From NCBI RefSeq assembly GCF_007678255.1, contig NZ_VEED01000007.1:186001-250000 (forward strand): a stretch of DNA of 64,000 bases. Reading direction: 5' to 3'. Below the pieces are notes generated by a model, which had not been told where the DNA came from, did not search any database, and saw nothing but the letters and a program-made list of their open reading frames with translations. Positions 16,960 to 27,976 of this stretch are shown piece after piece (positions within the stretch are counted from its first letter, which is position 1; every line of letters starts with the position of its first letter). The translations under genes and the position numbers were made by a program. The stretch comes from Bacillus sp. X1(2014) (GTDB lineage: Bacteria > Bacillota > Bacilli > Bacillales_B > DSM-18226).

Positions 16960-18261
16960 ATGCTATCTTTTTTGGGTTTTTCTATGGTTGCAGTTTTTAT
17001 GTATTTAATTATGTCAAAACGGTTAACCCCCCTTGTAGCTCTTATGCTCATTCCCATACTATTTGGTCTAATCGGGGGTTATGCGAATGATTTAGGTGCG
17101 ATGATGTTTGAGGGTGTCAAAGCTATTGCCCCTACCGCCATTATGATCTTTTTCGCAATTTTGTACTTTGGACTTATGATTGATACTGGTTTATTCGAAC
17201 CCCTTATTGGCAAAATTTTAAAACTCGTCAAAGGTGATCCTTTAAAAATTGTTGTAGGTACAGCTGTACTGTCGATGATGGTTGCTTTAGATGGGGATGG
17301 AACTACAACCTATATGATTACGGTTTCTTCCTTGCTTCCCCTATATAAACGTCTAAGAATGAATCCTCTAATTCTTGCAGGAGTAGCCATGTCTTCAATG
17401 GGAGTAATGAATATGACTCCTTGGGGAGGAGCTTCTGCAATGGCGATGACTTCATTGAAGCTCGACTCATCTGAGCTGTTTCTGCCACTCATTCCTGTCA
17501 TGGGTTTTGGGCTTTTATGGGTTCTGGTTATATCCTTTATTTTCGGAAAAATGGAACGCAGAAGACTTGGAGTTTTAGAAATTGATGCATTTCGGGAAGT
17601 GGCCAGTACGGCTGAAATGGATGCAAAAATCGAGTTTAACTATCGCCGTCCAAAACTGGTATGGTTTAACTTTGCTTTAACCCTCATTCTCATAGTTTTG
17701 TTAATTATGGATGTTATTCCGCTCATGATTTTATTTATGGTTGCATTTGCTATTGCTTTATTAGTAAATTATCCAAATATAAAAGAGCAACAAGAACGAA
17801 TCTCTTCACACGCAAGTAACGCAGTAGCGGTCGTCTCCATTGTTATTGCAGCTGGTATTTTTACAGGTATAATGTCAGGAACGAAAATGATTGATGCGAT
17901 GGCTACTACTTTAGTGTCATTGATTCCAGAAGCAATGGGGCAGCATTTACCAGTTATTGTCGCTTTTTTAAGCGCACCCTTTACTTTTTTTATGTCCAAT
18001 AATGCGTTTTATTTTGGTGTACTTCCCATTATTGCCCAAGCTGCCGAGTCTTATGGCATTAGCGCTGCCGAAATAGGCCGTGCCTCCATACTAGGACAGC
18101 CTGTACACGTACTAAGTCCATTAGTGGCAGCAGCACATTTATTAATAGGTATGGTAGGAATCGAATTTAGTGATTTACAGCGTTTCTTAATTAAATGGGC
18201 GCTAGGAACAACTACAGTAATGGTAATAGCAGCACTAGTTTTAGGGGTTATTTCTTTATAA
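16960..18261 (+). CDS. citM: Citrate-metal ion symporter, CitM type (CitMHS family)
   Basis: 433 residues, the length of B. subtilis CitM, hydrophobic throughout with about 11-12 membrane segments. Family blocks are clear: SMMVALDGDGTTTYMITVSS, MNMTPWGGASAMAM, FTFFMSNNAFYFGVLPII and ILGQPVHVLSPLVAA. It imports citrate as a complex with a divalent cation, driven by protons. GAAGGAGG precedes the ATG. The gene is divergent from the CitS/CitT-type pair and has a cre box and a long palindrome upstream, so it is expected to be citrate-induced and catabolite-repressed. Preference for Mg2+ or Ca2+ complexes cannot be read from sequence. Confidence 0.92.
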   Translation: MLSFLGFSMVAVFMYLIMSKRLTPLVALMLIPILFGLIGGYANDLGAMMFEGVKAIAPTAIMIFFAILYFGLMIDTGLFEPLIGKILKLVKGDPLKIVVGTAVLSMMVALDGDGTTTYMITVSSLLPLYKRLRMNPLILAGVAMSSMGVMNMTPWGGASAMAMTSLKLDSSELFLPLIPVMGFGLLWVLVISFIFGKMERRRLGVLEIDAFREVASTAEMDAKIEFNYRRPKLVWFNFALTLILIVLLIMDVIPLMILFMVAFAIALLVNYPNIKEQQERISSHASNAVAVVSIVIAAGIFTGIMSGTKMIDAMATTLVSLIPEAMGQHLPVIVAFLSAPFTFFMSNNAFYFGVLPIIAQAAESYGISAAEIGRASILGQPVHVLSPLVAAAHLLIGMVGIEFSDLQRFLIKWALGTTTVMVIAALVLGVISL

Positions 18262-18303
18262 AACAAATGCTAAAAATTAATTTTTAAATTGGGGGCTAAT
18301 TCC

Positions 18304-18468
18304 ATGTGGATCATTACTGTATACAACACCTACTCTAAGGATAATAAAATTACAATGTTTGAATTTGAGACGGAAAAGGAAGCCAAAGAAAATTATGAAA
18401 GAATTCAAGGTTGCAAAATTCTTTCCGAGGTTATTTATAATCACTCCCCATATTTTTCTTTAACCTAA
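18304..18468 (+). CDS. Small protein of 54 residues, unknown function
   Basis: Short frame starting MWIITVYNTYSK and ending YNHSPYFSLT, with GGGGGCT upstream of the ATG. It is mixed hydrophilic with a central acidic and basic stretch (FEFETEKEAKENYERIQ) and the end pattern CKILSEVIY. No signal peptide or membrane segment. It lies 42 bp after citM and may be its last co-transcribed gene; the 50-bp repeat begins 15 bases after the stop. I do not recognise a functional family. Confidence 0.65.
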   Translation: MWIITVYNTYSKDNKITMFEFETEKEAKENYERIQGCKILSEVIYNHSPYFSLT

Positions 18469-18482
18469 GAATGAGCTGTTAA

Positions 18483-18532
18483 GGGTCAGTCCCCCACCAT
18501 ATTAAAGCATTAATTAAATGGGGGACTGACCC
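18483..18532. repeat. 50-bp palindromic repeat, copy 1
   Basis: Outer arms GGGTCAGTCCCCCA and TGGGGGACTGACCC pair perfectly over 14 bp, around an AT-rich middle that contains ATTAAAGCATTAAT. Same element at 25861 and 31264. This copy differs from the other two at a few bases of the middle. Confidence 0.9.
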
Positions 18533-18547
18533 TGATTTCCCTAAAAC

Positions 18548-18597
18548 AAAAAACAGGCCAAACCCTTTTTGATTAAAGGTTTGAGCCTGTTTTTTTC
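18548..18597 (-). terminator. Terminator of katG (bidirectional form)
   Basis: Stem ACAGGC-CAAACC with GGTTTGAGCCTGT, flanked by an A-run on the left and TTTTTTT on the right, so it can end transcripts from both sides. It lies 12 bases beyond the katG stop. Confidence 0.75.
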
Positions 18598-18609
18598 TCT
18601 AATTAGATT

Positions 18610-21280
<2,671 letters not shown>

Positions 21281-21469
21281 CTAAGTAACTCGAATTCTAC
21301 CAACTCTTTTATTTCGATTACGATCTTTATTATTCAGTGCATTTTGGGAATTGGGAATACATGGAAATGATATGAGGCCAGCCTTAAACAGGATAAATCC
21401 GATAAATGTAGTATAGATCGTACTTCCGATCAGAAACCAGATGAGTTTTCTGCCAACATAACGTAACAT
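21281..21469 (-). CDS. Small membrane protein, 62 residues
   Basis: Starts MLRYVGRKLIWFLIGSTIY: positively charged start, one hydrophobic helix at about residues 9-35, then a polar basic tail. AAGAGGTG lies 6 bases before the ATG, which supports a real gene. Function unknown; it does not match a family I recognise. Confidence 0.5.
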   Translation of the reverse strand: MLRYVGRKLIWFLIGSTIYTTFIGFILFKAGLISFPCIPNSQNALNNKDRNRNKRVGRIRVT

Positions 21470-21607
21470 GTTTTCACCTCTTTAACCTCTTATTGATGAT
21501 AAATATGATGAAATCATCTTTTTTATGTCGTATTATTCAACTCTGCCATCCATCTTCACGTCCGAAAATCACTTAAAACGTAATAGTCAGGGGGTGGGAA
21601 GAGACTA

Positions 21608-22291
21608 TTAATCTTCCCCGCCAAATCGAAGCTTCAATAGAAAACCAAACATAAGCAGGAAAATCATAATTCCCATCGTTTGAAAGGTTCCTACCATGAT
21701 CTTAATCGAGAAACTTCCTCTTAGGTTATCCTTATATGTAATAATAAAATTTCCATCGGCAGAGTTCGCTATGACTAAAAGGATCCAGCTAAGGACTATT
21801 AACACAGCACCCAGTCCCATAAAAACAGTATGTAATTTACTTTTATCCAAATAGATTAAGAGATTAGCTAGTAGGAAGCCGAGAACTGCTGCAACAACAT
21901 AAAACCACCATAAGGATTCAGCACCAACTTTAATTAACAAAACCATATACTGAATCGTAAAGCCCAAACTCAATAAAATAATAGGTACACTATAGAAGCA
22001 GGAAATCATGAATTCCCTAATGTTCCCTTTTACCATTAATATTAAAAAAACAATTACACTAGGAATGCCTATAACCCAATGTATAAATGCCAAACTAAAT
22101 ACAACGTTCGCATAGCTCTCCTTTAAGGGGATCTCCACGACTCCCTGAAAAGTTTCACCATCTAAATGACCTACCATCATATACCAGCCTAAAAATAATA
22201 CAAGAAAAAAACAGACTAATAGCTTTAGTGCTGTACCGAATGTACTCGGTTCCTTCGTCCTTGCTTTACGTTTTTGTTTCTTTTTACTCAA
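21608..22291 (-). CDS. Integral membrane protein of unknown function
   Basis: 227 residues, with a basic N-terminus (MSKKKQKRKARTK) followed by about six hydrophobic segments near 22-42, 63-85, 92-115, 125-148, 155-175 and 200-222. The start codon is TTG with a poor ribosome binding site (GGTG). No catalytic motif or known family is visible. The basic start predicts a cytoplasmic N-terminus. Confidence 0.7.
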   Translation of the reverse strand: MSKKKQKRKARTKEPSTFGTALKLLVCFFLVLFLGWYMMVGHLDGETFQGVVEIPLKESYANVVFSLAFIHWVIGIPSVIVFLILMVKGNIREFMISCFYSVPIILLSLGFTIQYMVLLIKVGAESLWWFYVVAAVLGFLLANLLIYLDKSKLHTVFMGLGAVLIVLSWILLVIANSADGNFIITYKDNLRGSFSIKIMVGTFQTMGIMIFLLMFGFLLKLRFGGED

Positions 22292-22361
22292 TTGTTACAC
22301 CAACTTTTTTCTGTATATCTTATAACAAAAGATTATTAGTATTATATGTTTGATTTAAGAG

Positions 22362-22922
22362 CTATTGCAATAATTGATTCTCTACATATTTTTCTATTAA
22401 CTCAATAAATAAGTTCATAGATTTCGTATGCAATTCCACAGATTCTGTTATAACTGAAAAATTTCTTTTTATCGGTTTCCCTTTTACATTTAATACTTGA
22501 ATGGTACCAAGCATTCTTTCTTTTTTTACAGTCAGTTCAGATAAGTAACTAATACCAAGCCCCGCTTCGACTGCTTCTTTAATAAGTTGTGTGCTACCGA
22601 ACTCCATTAACCTTGTAGGGCGTATTTCTAAAGTTTCAAATAGTTTTTCTGTTGCATCTCTTGTGCCAGAACCTTCTTTGCGAACAATCCAATTCTCTTT
22701 TTCAATTTGTCCTCGTGTTACTTCTTTATTGAAATAAATTGGATATTTCCCTCCTGCTACAATATACATTTGATCGGTTGAAACGGATTTTATATATAAA
22801 TTTCGATGAGGAATTTCCCCCTCTACAATTCCTACATCGATCTCATGGCTAGTGATTGCATTAGCAATATCCCTTGTGTTGCCAATTTGTACTGAAAATT
22901 TTAATCTTTCTTTATTATTAAG
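22362..22922 (-). pseudogene. LysR-family regulator, C-terminal remnant (CysL/YeiE type)
   Basis: From about ERLKFSVQIGNTRDIANAI onward this is a good LysR effector-binding domain (EIDVGIVEGEIPHRN, WIVRKEGSGTRDATEKLFE, FGSTQLIKEAVEAGLGISYLS). The N-terminal DNA-binding half is missing: beyond about 22922 the frame runs antisense into a YeiH-type transporter gene, giving nonsense residues. In E. coli the LysR gene yeiE is divergent from yeiH, so an originally divergent pair has lost both 5' ends and the space between them in one deletion. It cannot bind DNA as it stands. Confidence 0.8.
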
Positions 22923-23539
22923 TCTCGGCACAGGCATTTGTGGTGCGGCAGCCATCGCGGCCCTCTCACCAATTATAAAAGCAAAAGATGAGGATACGGC
23001 TATGGGAGTCGGCATCATTGCATTAGTTGGCACAGTCTTTTCAATCGTCTATACGTTAGTATTTCCTTTTTTATCTTTTGGTCCTATGAACTATGGAAAT
23101 TGGGTTGGAATCAGCCTACACGAGATAGGCCATGTTGCTTTAGCTGCGGCCCCAGCAGGCCAGGATGCTCTTGCCCAAGCATTACTTGCCAAACTTGCAA
23201 GAGTATTCCTATTAATTCCGGTTTGCTTTATCCTTATGGTTTGGATGAAAAAGAAAGGAAAAATAGATGGAGAGACAAAATTCGAATTTCCATGGTTTTT
23301 ATATTGGATTTATCGTTATGAGTTTTCTGGGAAGCTATATCATTGGAGAAAAGGTAGTGGTATCAAAAACAATGATGTCTGATATTACATACGGTACATC
23401 ATTTTTGCTGACAATGTCAATGACAGGATTAGGTTTAAATATTAGCTTGAGAGAATTACGAACCAAAGCAATACGACCACTAATTGCCATTATTATTACA
23501 CCCATTCTTTTATCATTGATAACCTATATTAGTTTTTAA
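22920..23539 (+). pseudogene. YeiH-family (UPF0324) transporter remnant, copy A
   Basis: Starts inside the gene at LGTGICGAAAIAALSPII, the conserved middle of this family of membrane proteins often annotated as putative sulfate exporters. It continues through GNWVGISLHEIGHVALAAA to FEFPWF. Near 23303 one extra T (compared with copy B at 34787) shifts the frame; the rest follows in another frame as IGFIVMSFLGSYIIGEK and MTGLGLNISLRELR. So it lacks the 5' end and has a frameshift. Confidence 0.82.
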
Positions 23540-23624
23540 AAATCTTTTAAAATCATTTGTAGGCAGTCTGAGTTCTATAATGGAAATGGGCATTGAAGGA
23601 TTTCCAATCACTTATGAACAAACT

Positions 23625-23675
23625 ATGAAATGGAATGGACCATCAGACTAAAATAAAGTCTAATGTCCATTTCAT
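23625..23675. terminator. Hairpin between YeiH remnant and LysR gene
   Basis: Outer arms ATGAAATGGA (23625-23634) and TCCATTTCAT (23656-23665), with an inner AGACT...AGTCT. The two genes meet tail to tail here, so it may act as a shared terminator, although a clean T-run is missing. Confidence 0.4.
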
Positions 23676-23714
23676 TTATTACTTCCAAGATAGATGATAG
23701 CTTGGAAAGCTTTT

Positions 23715-24590
23715 TTATGTAATGGATTGCAGGTCAATCGCATCAACAAATTCGACGAAGGCCTTTACTACTTTAAATTCTAAAGATTCTTCATGGTAAA
23801 ACATCCACGTCTTTCGGATTATTTTTTCTCCCTCCTTATTTTTAATTTTAATTTTATTGATATGAACAAGGTCATCAATATTCATGCTTGGCATAATCGC
23901 GTAGCCCAAACCATAACCGACCATCTTTTTGCATGTATCAGCTTTATCCACATTAATACTGACAAGTGGAGGCTGTGAGTAATTTTCAGCCCACCAGTTA
24001 TCAATTACAGCTTTTAATAACGGATCGGTTTCGTAATCAATTCTAGGTAAACTGGGCAGTAAATTCCGGTCTATTTCTTCTTTTGAAGCGATACAAATAC
24101 TTTCTTCGAAGAGGAGCTTTTTTTGACCCTTCCAGCCATATTCCCCTTTTAAAAAGCCAACATGTACATCATGATTGTACATTAAATGGGCAATCTCGTT
24201 GCTTGGCCCCGTTGTAACTTTAAACTCGACATCAGGGTACTGATCTTTGAAAAGTTTTAATAATCCAGGAAGTTTATAATCCGTAAAAAAGGTTGAAACA
24301 CCCAGCCTTAATGTACCCGATATTTTTTCCTCCATATTAAGAACTGTTTCTTTCATCCTTTGGATTTGCAATAACATTTCATGAGCATTTTTTGCAAGAT
24401 ATTCACCTTGTGGGGTAAATTCGACCCCGCGCCAGTTTCGATTAACGATTTTTACTCCAAAGTAGTTTTCCATTGTTTTTAAACGATTGGTTAAAGCCGG
24501 CTGCGAAATATGCAGTATTTTAGCTGTATTGGTTATATTTTTTTCTTGATATAGAGTTTGCAAAACCATCCAGTCTCTTTCATCCATCAT
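23715..24590 (-). CDS. LysR-family transcriptional regulator
   Basis: About 291 residues: helix-turn-helix at the N-terminus (NITNTAKILHISQPALTNRL), then the two-lobed effector domain (GTLRLGVSTFFTDYKLPGLL). A GTG at 24596 precedes two ATGs; AAGAGGTGATC points to the ATG at 24590. It is divergent from an AbrB-type permease gene with about 137 bp between them, the usual arrangement of a LysR activator and its target. The ligand is unknown. Confidence 0.87.
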   Translation of the reverse strand: MMDERDWMVLQTLYQEKNITNTAKILHISQPALTNRLKTMENYFGVKIVNRNWRGVEFTPQGEYLAKNAHEMLLQIQRMKETVLNMEEKISGTLRLGVSTFFTDYKLPGLLKLFKDQYPDVEFKVTTGPSNEIAHLMYNHDVHVGFLKGEYGWKGQKKLLFEESICIASKEEIDRNLLPSLPRIDYETDPLLKAVIDNWWAENYSQPPLVSINVDKADTCKKMVGYGLGYAIMPSMNIDDLVHINKIKIKNKEGEKIIRKTWMFYHEESLEFKVVKAFVEFVDAIDLQSIT

Positions 24591-24727
24591 GATCACCTCT
24601 TACCATAAGAAATAATTTTTGATTATGGCCTTTGATATAAATTCGATATTTTATTTATTGCTTTGATTATACTATATTTAAATTACGAAATGTTAATTGG
24701 AAGGTTTGAATGCAAGGAGGAGTGTTC

Positions 24728-25891
24728 ATGAATAGAAAAAACACCTTTTTTCGTAGTGTTTGTTTTATATCTGTAACTAGCTTAGGAGGATTTTTGATTT
24801 CATTGACGGACCTATCCATTGGATGGATGATCGGCACATTTTTAGCAGCTGCTCTCCTTTCATTTTGGAGGCCATCAGTTTTAAGGGGTAATGGGAATCA
24901 AAAAGGGATGCCAAAATACTGGTTAAATATGGGGCAGTTTATTTTAGGCATTCATTTGGGACAGAAATTAAACTTGACTTTTTTGCATGTTTTTAAAGAA
25001 AATTGGCTTGCCATCATTCTTATGCTTCTTCTTTCTATCATTTTTTCCTTGCTTTCCGGCCTCGTACTCTGGAAATATAGTAATACGGATATGATGACGA
25101 GCTTTTTTGGAACGGCTCCAGGTGGATTATCCGCCATGCCTGGGATTGCAGAAGAGGCAGGGGCAAATACGGCTGTCGTCAGTATTATTCAAACCATGCG
25201 TGTATTTTTAGTGATCCTAATGATTCCGTTCTTTGCTTCTTTATCTGCTTCAGCAAGTGGAAACTCAGCGAATCATGTTCCCATTCCTGTACTGATTGAC
25301 CCGGTATTTAAAATCGGGATGTTGCTTTGGACTTTTGCACTTATTGGATTTGCCTATGCAGGCTATCGGTTGATCAAATATTTACGGTTTCCTGCTCCGT
25401 GGCTGATTGGAAGTATGGTGGGGGTAGCGATTGCCCAATCTCTTGGTTCGTTCATTATAGGCAGTGACATCATTCCGTGGTGGCCACCTGAAGTAATCAT
25501 TTTATCACAGATTATGATTGCGGCCAGTATTGGCTCCCGTTTTCAGAAAAGCATGTTTATCGGTTTAAAGCGGACGATCATGGTGTCCTTTTTCAGTACA
25601 ATTGGTCTCATTTTTTCGATGGTTATTTGTGCTATTTTAGTGGCTAAGATAACAAAGATCTCACTTATAACCTCTATTCTTGCATTCGCACCGGGCGGAA
25701 TTGCTGAAATGACGACAACTTCTGTCGTCCTCCATGGTGACTCGACCTTTGTCGTAGCAGTACAGGTTCTTCGAATCCTCATTATTTGTGTGATCTTGCC
25801 GCAGTTTTTCCGATTGTTAAATTATCTTGAGCAGAAAAAACATTTTTTGTCTAGGTCAGCGGGTCAGTCCCCCACCACATTAAAGCATTAA
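24728..25891 (+). CDS. AbrB-family membrane protein (putative permease)
   Basis: About 387 residues with ten or so hydrophobic segments in two similar halves, the AbrB duplication layout; each half has a glycine-proline turn (FGTAPGGLSAMPGIAEEAG and AFAPGGIAEMTTTSVVL). The family is poorly characterised (not the AbrB DNA-binding protein). AAGGAGGAG before the ATG at 24728 fixes the start; an upstream ATG at 24710 is less likely. The last nine residues (GQSPTTLKH) and the stop are encoded by the 50-bp repeat at 25861, so the natural C-terminus was probably replaced. Confidence 0.82.
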   Translation: MNRKNTFFRSVCFISVTSLGGFLISLTDLSIGWMIGTFLAAALLSFWRPSVLRGNGNQKGMPKYWLNMGQFILGIHLGQKLNLTFLHVFKENWLAIILMLLLSIIFSLLSGLVLWKYSNTDMMTSFFGTAPGGLSAMPGIAEEAGANTAVVSIIQTMRVFLVILMIPFFASLSASASGNSANHVPIPVLIDPVFKIGMLLWTFALIGFAYAGYRLIKYLRFPAPWLIGSMVGVAIAQSLGSFIIGSDIIPWWPPEVIILSQIMIAASIGSRFQKSMFIGLKRTIMVSFFSTIGLIFSMVICAILVAKITKISLITSILAFAPGGIAEMTTTSVVLHGDSTFVVAVQVLRILIICVILPQFFRLLNYLEQKKHFLSRSAGQSPTTLKH

Positions 25892-25910
25892 TTTATTGGG
25901 GGACTGACCC
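25861..25910. repeat. 50-bp palindromic repeat, copy 2
   Basis: Identical over all 50 bases to copy 3 at 31264. It contains the stop codon of the AbrB-type gene on the plus strand and ends 6 bases before the stop of the VOC gene on the minus strand, so it could serve as terminator for both. Confidence 0.92.
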
Positions 25911-25916
25911 CTAATA

Positions 25917-26732
25917 TTACTGAAACCTCCAATAACCATCCAACATTTCAAAAAAGTGGGTTTGATTCGTATCAGTAAGGTTCACTAAAAAAGGAGTCTC
26001 CCCTTTTTCTTTTAATACCTTAGCAGCCGGGCCGTCTCCTTTTGGTGTACAAAATAATAAATTAGTTCTGTTCAATTCTAGGATTCTACAACGTGCATTG
26101 ATTTCCATATCGATATACTCCTCCCCTTGTTTAAGGCAAAACAATTTCCTCCAAATTTCTACTGTTTTATCCAAATCATGTACGACAAAACCAACACTTT
26201 CCAATTTTGGCTGGCCTAATATGTGTGACCCAATGAGTCTTTGTTCCTCTAACTCCGAATACCTTTCTTCATCTGATTTTTCCCATTGAATAAAAAATGG
26301 TAAAGGAACCTTGTTTTCCGCGTATTCAGGGAATAACAATGACCACCTGATTACTTGACCATCAGCACGAACTCTCTCCCCAGTTAGCGGCCCATATACT
26401 GTAAGTCCTTCTGCGTTAAGTTTTATTGCTAGCTCTTTAATTTGATTTGTTCGGATTGCTACTTTTGCAGGTCCTTCCCGACTTTCTTTTGCTAGCTGGT
26501 CAACGATTTGCGTAATTAATCGATTTTCACCATGTTTTTCAGCTATTGATAAATTTTCAATTCCTAAAAATTCAATATAACTTAAGCCAAAATAGGTTAG
26601 GGTATTATATGTTCCCCAAGATTCATGACGGCCACCCTTTACAACATGAAGTCCTCTTTGTTTTAACGGTGAAATTGCTTCCTCTGGTTTCTTAAAGAAC
26701 CAAACAAGGTGATCAAAGAAAAATTGCATCAT
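25917..26732 (-). CDS. VOC/glyoxalase-like domain protein
   Basis: 271 residues beginning MMQFFFDHLVWFFKKPEEA. The first half fits the glyoxalase-like domain (FDHLVW..., GGRHESWGTYNTLTYFG, YIEFLGIEN) and the second repeats the fold (LESVGFVVHDLDKTVEIWRKLF). Enzymes of this superfamily use a metal held by His and Glu for isomerisation, ring opening or similar reactions. The reaction here is unknown. AAAGGAG precedes the ATG. It is 45 bp after the amine oxidase gene and probably in the same operon. Confidence 0.8.
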   Translation of the reverse strand: MMQFFFDHLVWFFKKPEEAISPLKQRGLHVVKGGRHESWGTYNTLTYFGLSYIEFLGIENLSIAEKHGENRLITQIVDQLAKESREGPAKVAIRTNQIKELAIKLNAEGLTVYGPLTGERVRADGQVIRWSLLFPEYAENKVPLPFFIQWEKSDEERYSELEEQRLIGSHILGQPKLESVGFVVHDLDKTVEIWRKLFCLKQGEEYIDMEINARCRILELNRTNLLFCTPKGDGPAAKVLKEKGETPFLVNLTDTNQTHFFEMLDGYWRFQ

Positions 26733-26777
26733 AGTACTCCTTTACAAAAAATAAAATAAACATCAAAAATCGAGTCA

Positions 26778-27884
26778 TTAAGCCTTATTCTTTAAATGAA
26801 TGATCTCAAAAACTGCCTGTTCAGCTGACTGTATGGCACCTTCAAGATGTCCGCTATATTCTGAATTCGTTTCTGTACCAGCAAAAATAATTTTGTTTTC
26901 CCATATACCTTTTACTGGTGGTGGACCATAGCTCTGGTAATTTTTAAGAGGACTTAAGTCTTCCTCAACAGTGGTTTCAGAATCTATGGACCAATCTTTA
27001 TAAAGAAGGCCCTTTAAATTTTTAGCTTCACTTCCAAAGAGCTTAACTAATTGATCAACAACCAATTTTAAAAATTTATCTTGACCCATTTTTTTACGTG
27101 CTTCTGGAGGCATTCCGAAGAAACCAAATAATGAACCAGCGCCTTTATTAGGAGAAGCATCATATATTTCTTCTAAGGGACCAACGGCACTCAATACATA
27201 TCCAGAAAGTCCTATTTCTCTCCAGAAGGGACGATCATAGACTGCAACCACCTTGGCCTGTCCCGCCATCCACGTTGGTTTGTTTTCAATGTCAGTCATA
27301 AGATTTAGAGGGAGGGAAGGCGAAAATTCAATGTGATGCGCCACTAAACGAGGTGGCAATGCTAAAATAACAGCATCAGCAGGAATATTTTTTCTACTGC
27401 CATCGGAAAGCTCTGCTTCAACTGTGAGGTCACCAGCTTCATTCTGCTTAATTTTCTTAACTCGCGTTTCTAGCTCAACTATTTCTGAGGGAATCGTCTC
27501 TGCTAGAGTATCGATAAGTGACTGCACACCTCCAGTCAATCGGACCCATTTTTCGTCAGAATTTTCTTTCAGCACACAGCGCTCTGGTGGCTTGATTTGG
27601 AATCGTTCGATAAGTATATCGCCTTTCTTATATTGTTCGAAAGTTTCTAAATTTAGTTCTTTAACAAGGTTAACAATATGGCTTTCATACTGTGGCCAAA
27701 ACCACGTCGGGCCAAGGTCAAATCTCCCAAGGTCAGATCTGTTTGGCTCAGAAGTACTCAAAATCCTGCCACCAATCCTATCTCTTGCCTCTAGTACCCT
27801 ACATTTAATCCCTTGTTGAGTAAGTAGTGATGCAGCACGCAGCCCGCTTAAACCCGCACCAACAATAATTACAGAATTTTTCAT
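26778..27884 (-). CDS. FAD-dependent amine oxidase family protein
   Basis: 368 residues. The N-terminus is the FAD-binding fold (SVIIVGAGLSGLRAASLL, then LEARDRIGGRI), and the C-terminus has IIFAGTETNSEYSGHLEGAI, the second FAD segment of flavin monoamine oxidases. Expected reaction: oxidation of an amine to imine/aldehyde with reduction of oxygen to peroxide. It is shorter than typical monoamine oxidases (about 450). GAAGGAGG precedes the ATG. It lies 92 bp after the aminotransferase gene on the same strand. The substrate is unknown. Confidence 0.85.
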   Translation of the reverse strand: MKNSVIIVGAGLSGLRAASLLTQQGIKCRVLEARDRIGGRILSTSEPNRSDLGRFDLGPTWFWPQYESHIVNLVKELNLETFEQYKKGDILIERFQIKPPERCVLKENSDEKWVRLTGGVQSLIDTLAETIPSEIVELETRVKKIKQNEAGDLTVEAELSDGSRKNIPADAVILALPPRLVAHHIEFSPSLPLNLMTDIENKPTWMAGQAKVVAVYDRPFWREIGLSGYVLSAVGPLEEIYDASPNKGAGSLFGFFGMPPEARKKMGQDKFLKLVVDQLVKLFGSEAKNLKGLLYKDWSIDSETTVEEDLSPLKNYQSYGPPPVKGIWENKIIFAGTETNSEYSGHLEGAIQSAEQAVFEIIHLKNKA

Positions 27885-27976
27885 ATCTTGTCCTCCTTCT
27901 GACAGTATCTATGTTGTTTAAATGTATTTTTGAAAGAGTTATTCTTTTTATATTGGTCCCTTTTAAATCCTTTTGG

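Noticed and set aside
23267..23539. 90-residue plus-strand frame as an independent gene
   Set aside because: Comparison with copy B shows it is the frameshifted 3' part of the YeiH-type gene.
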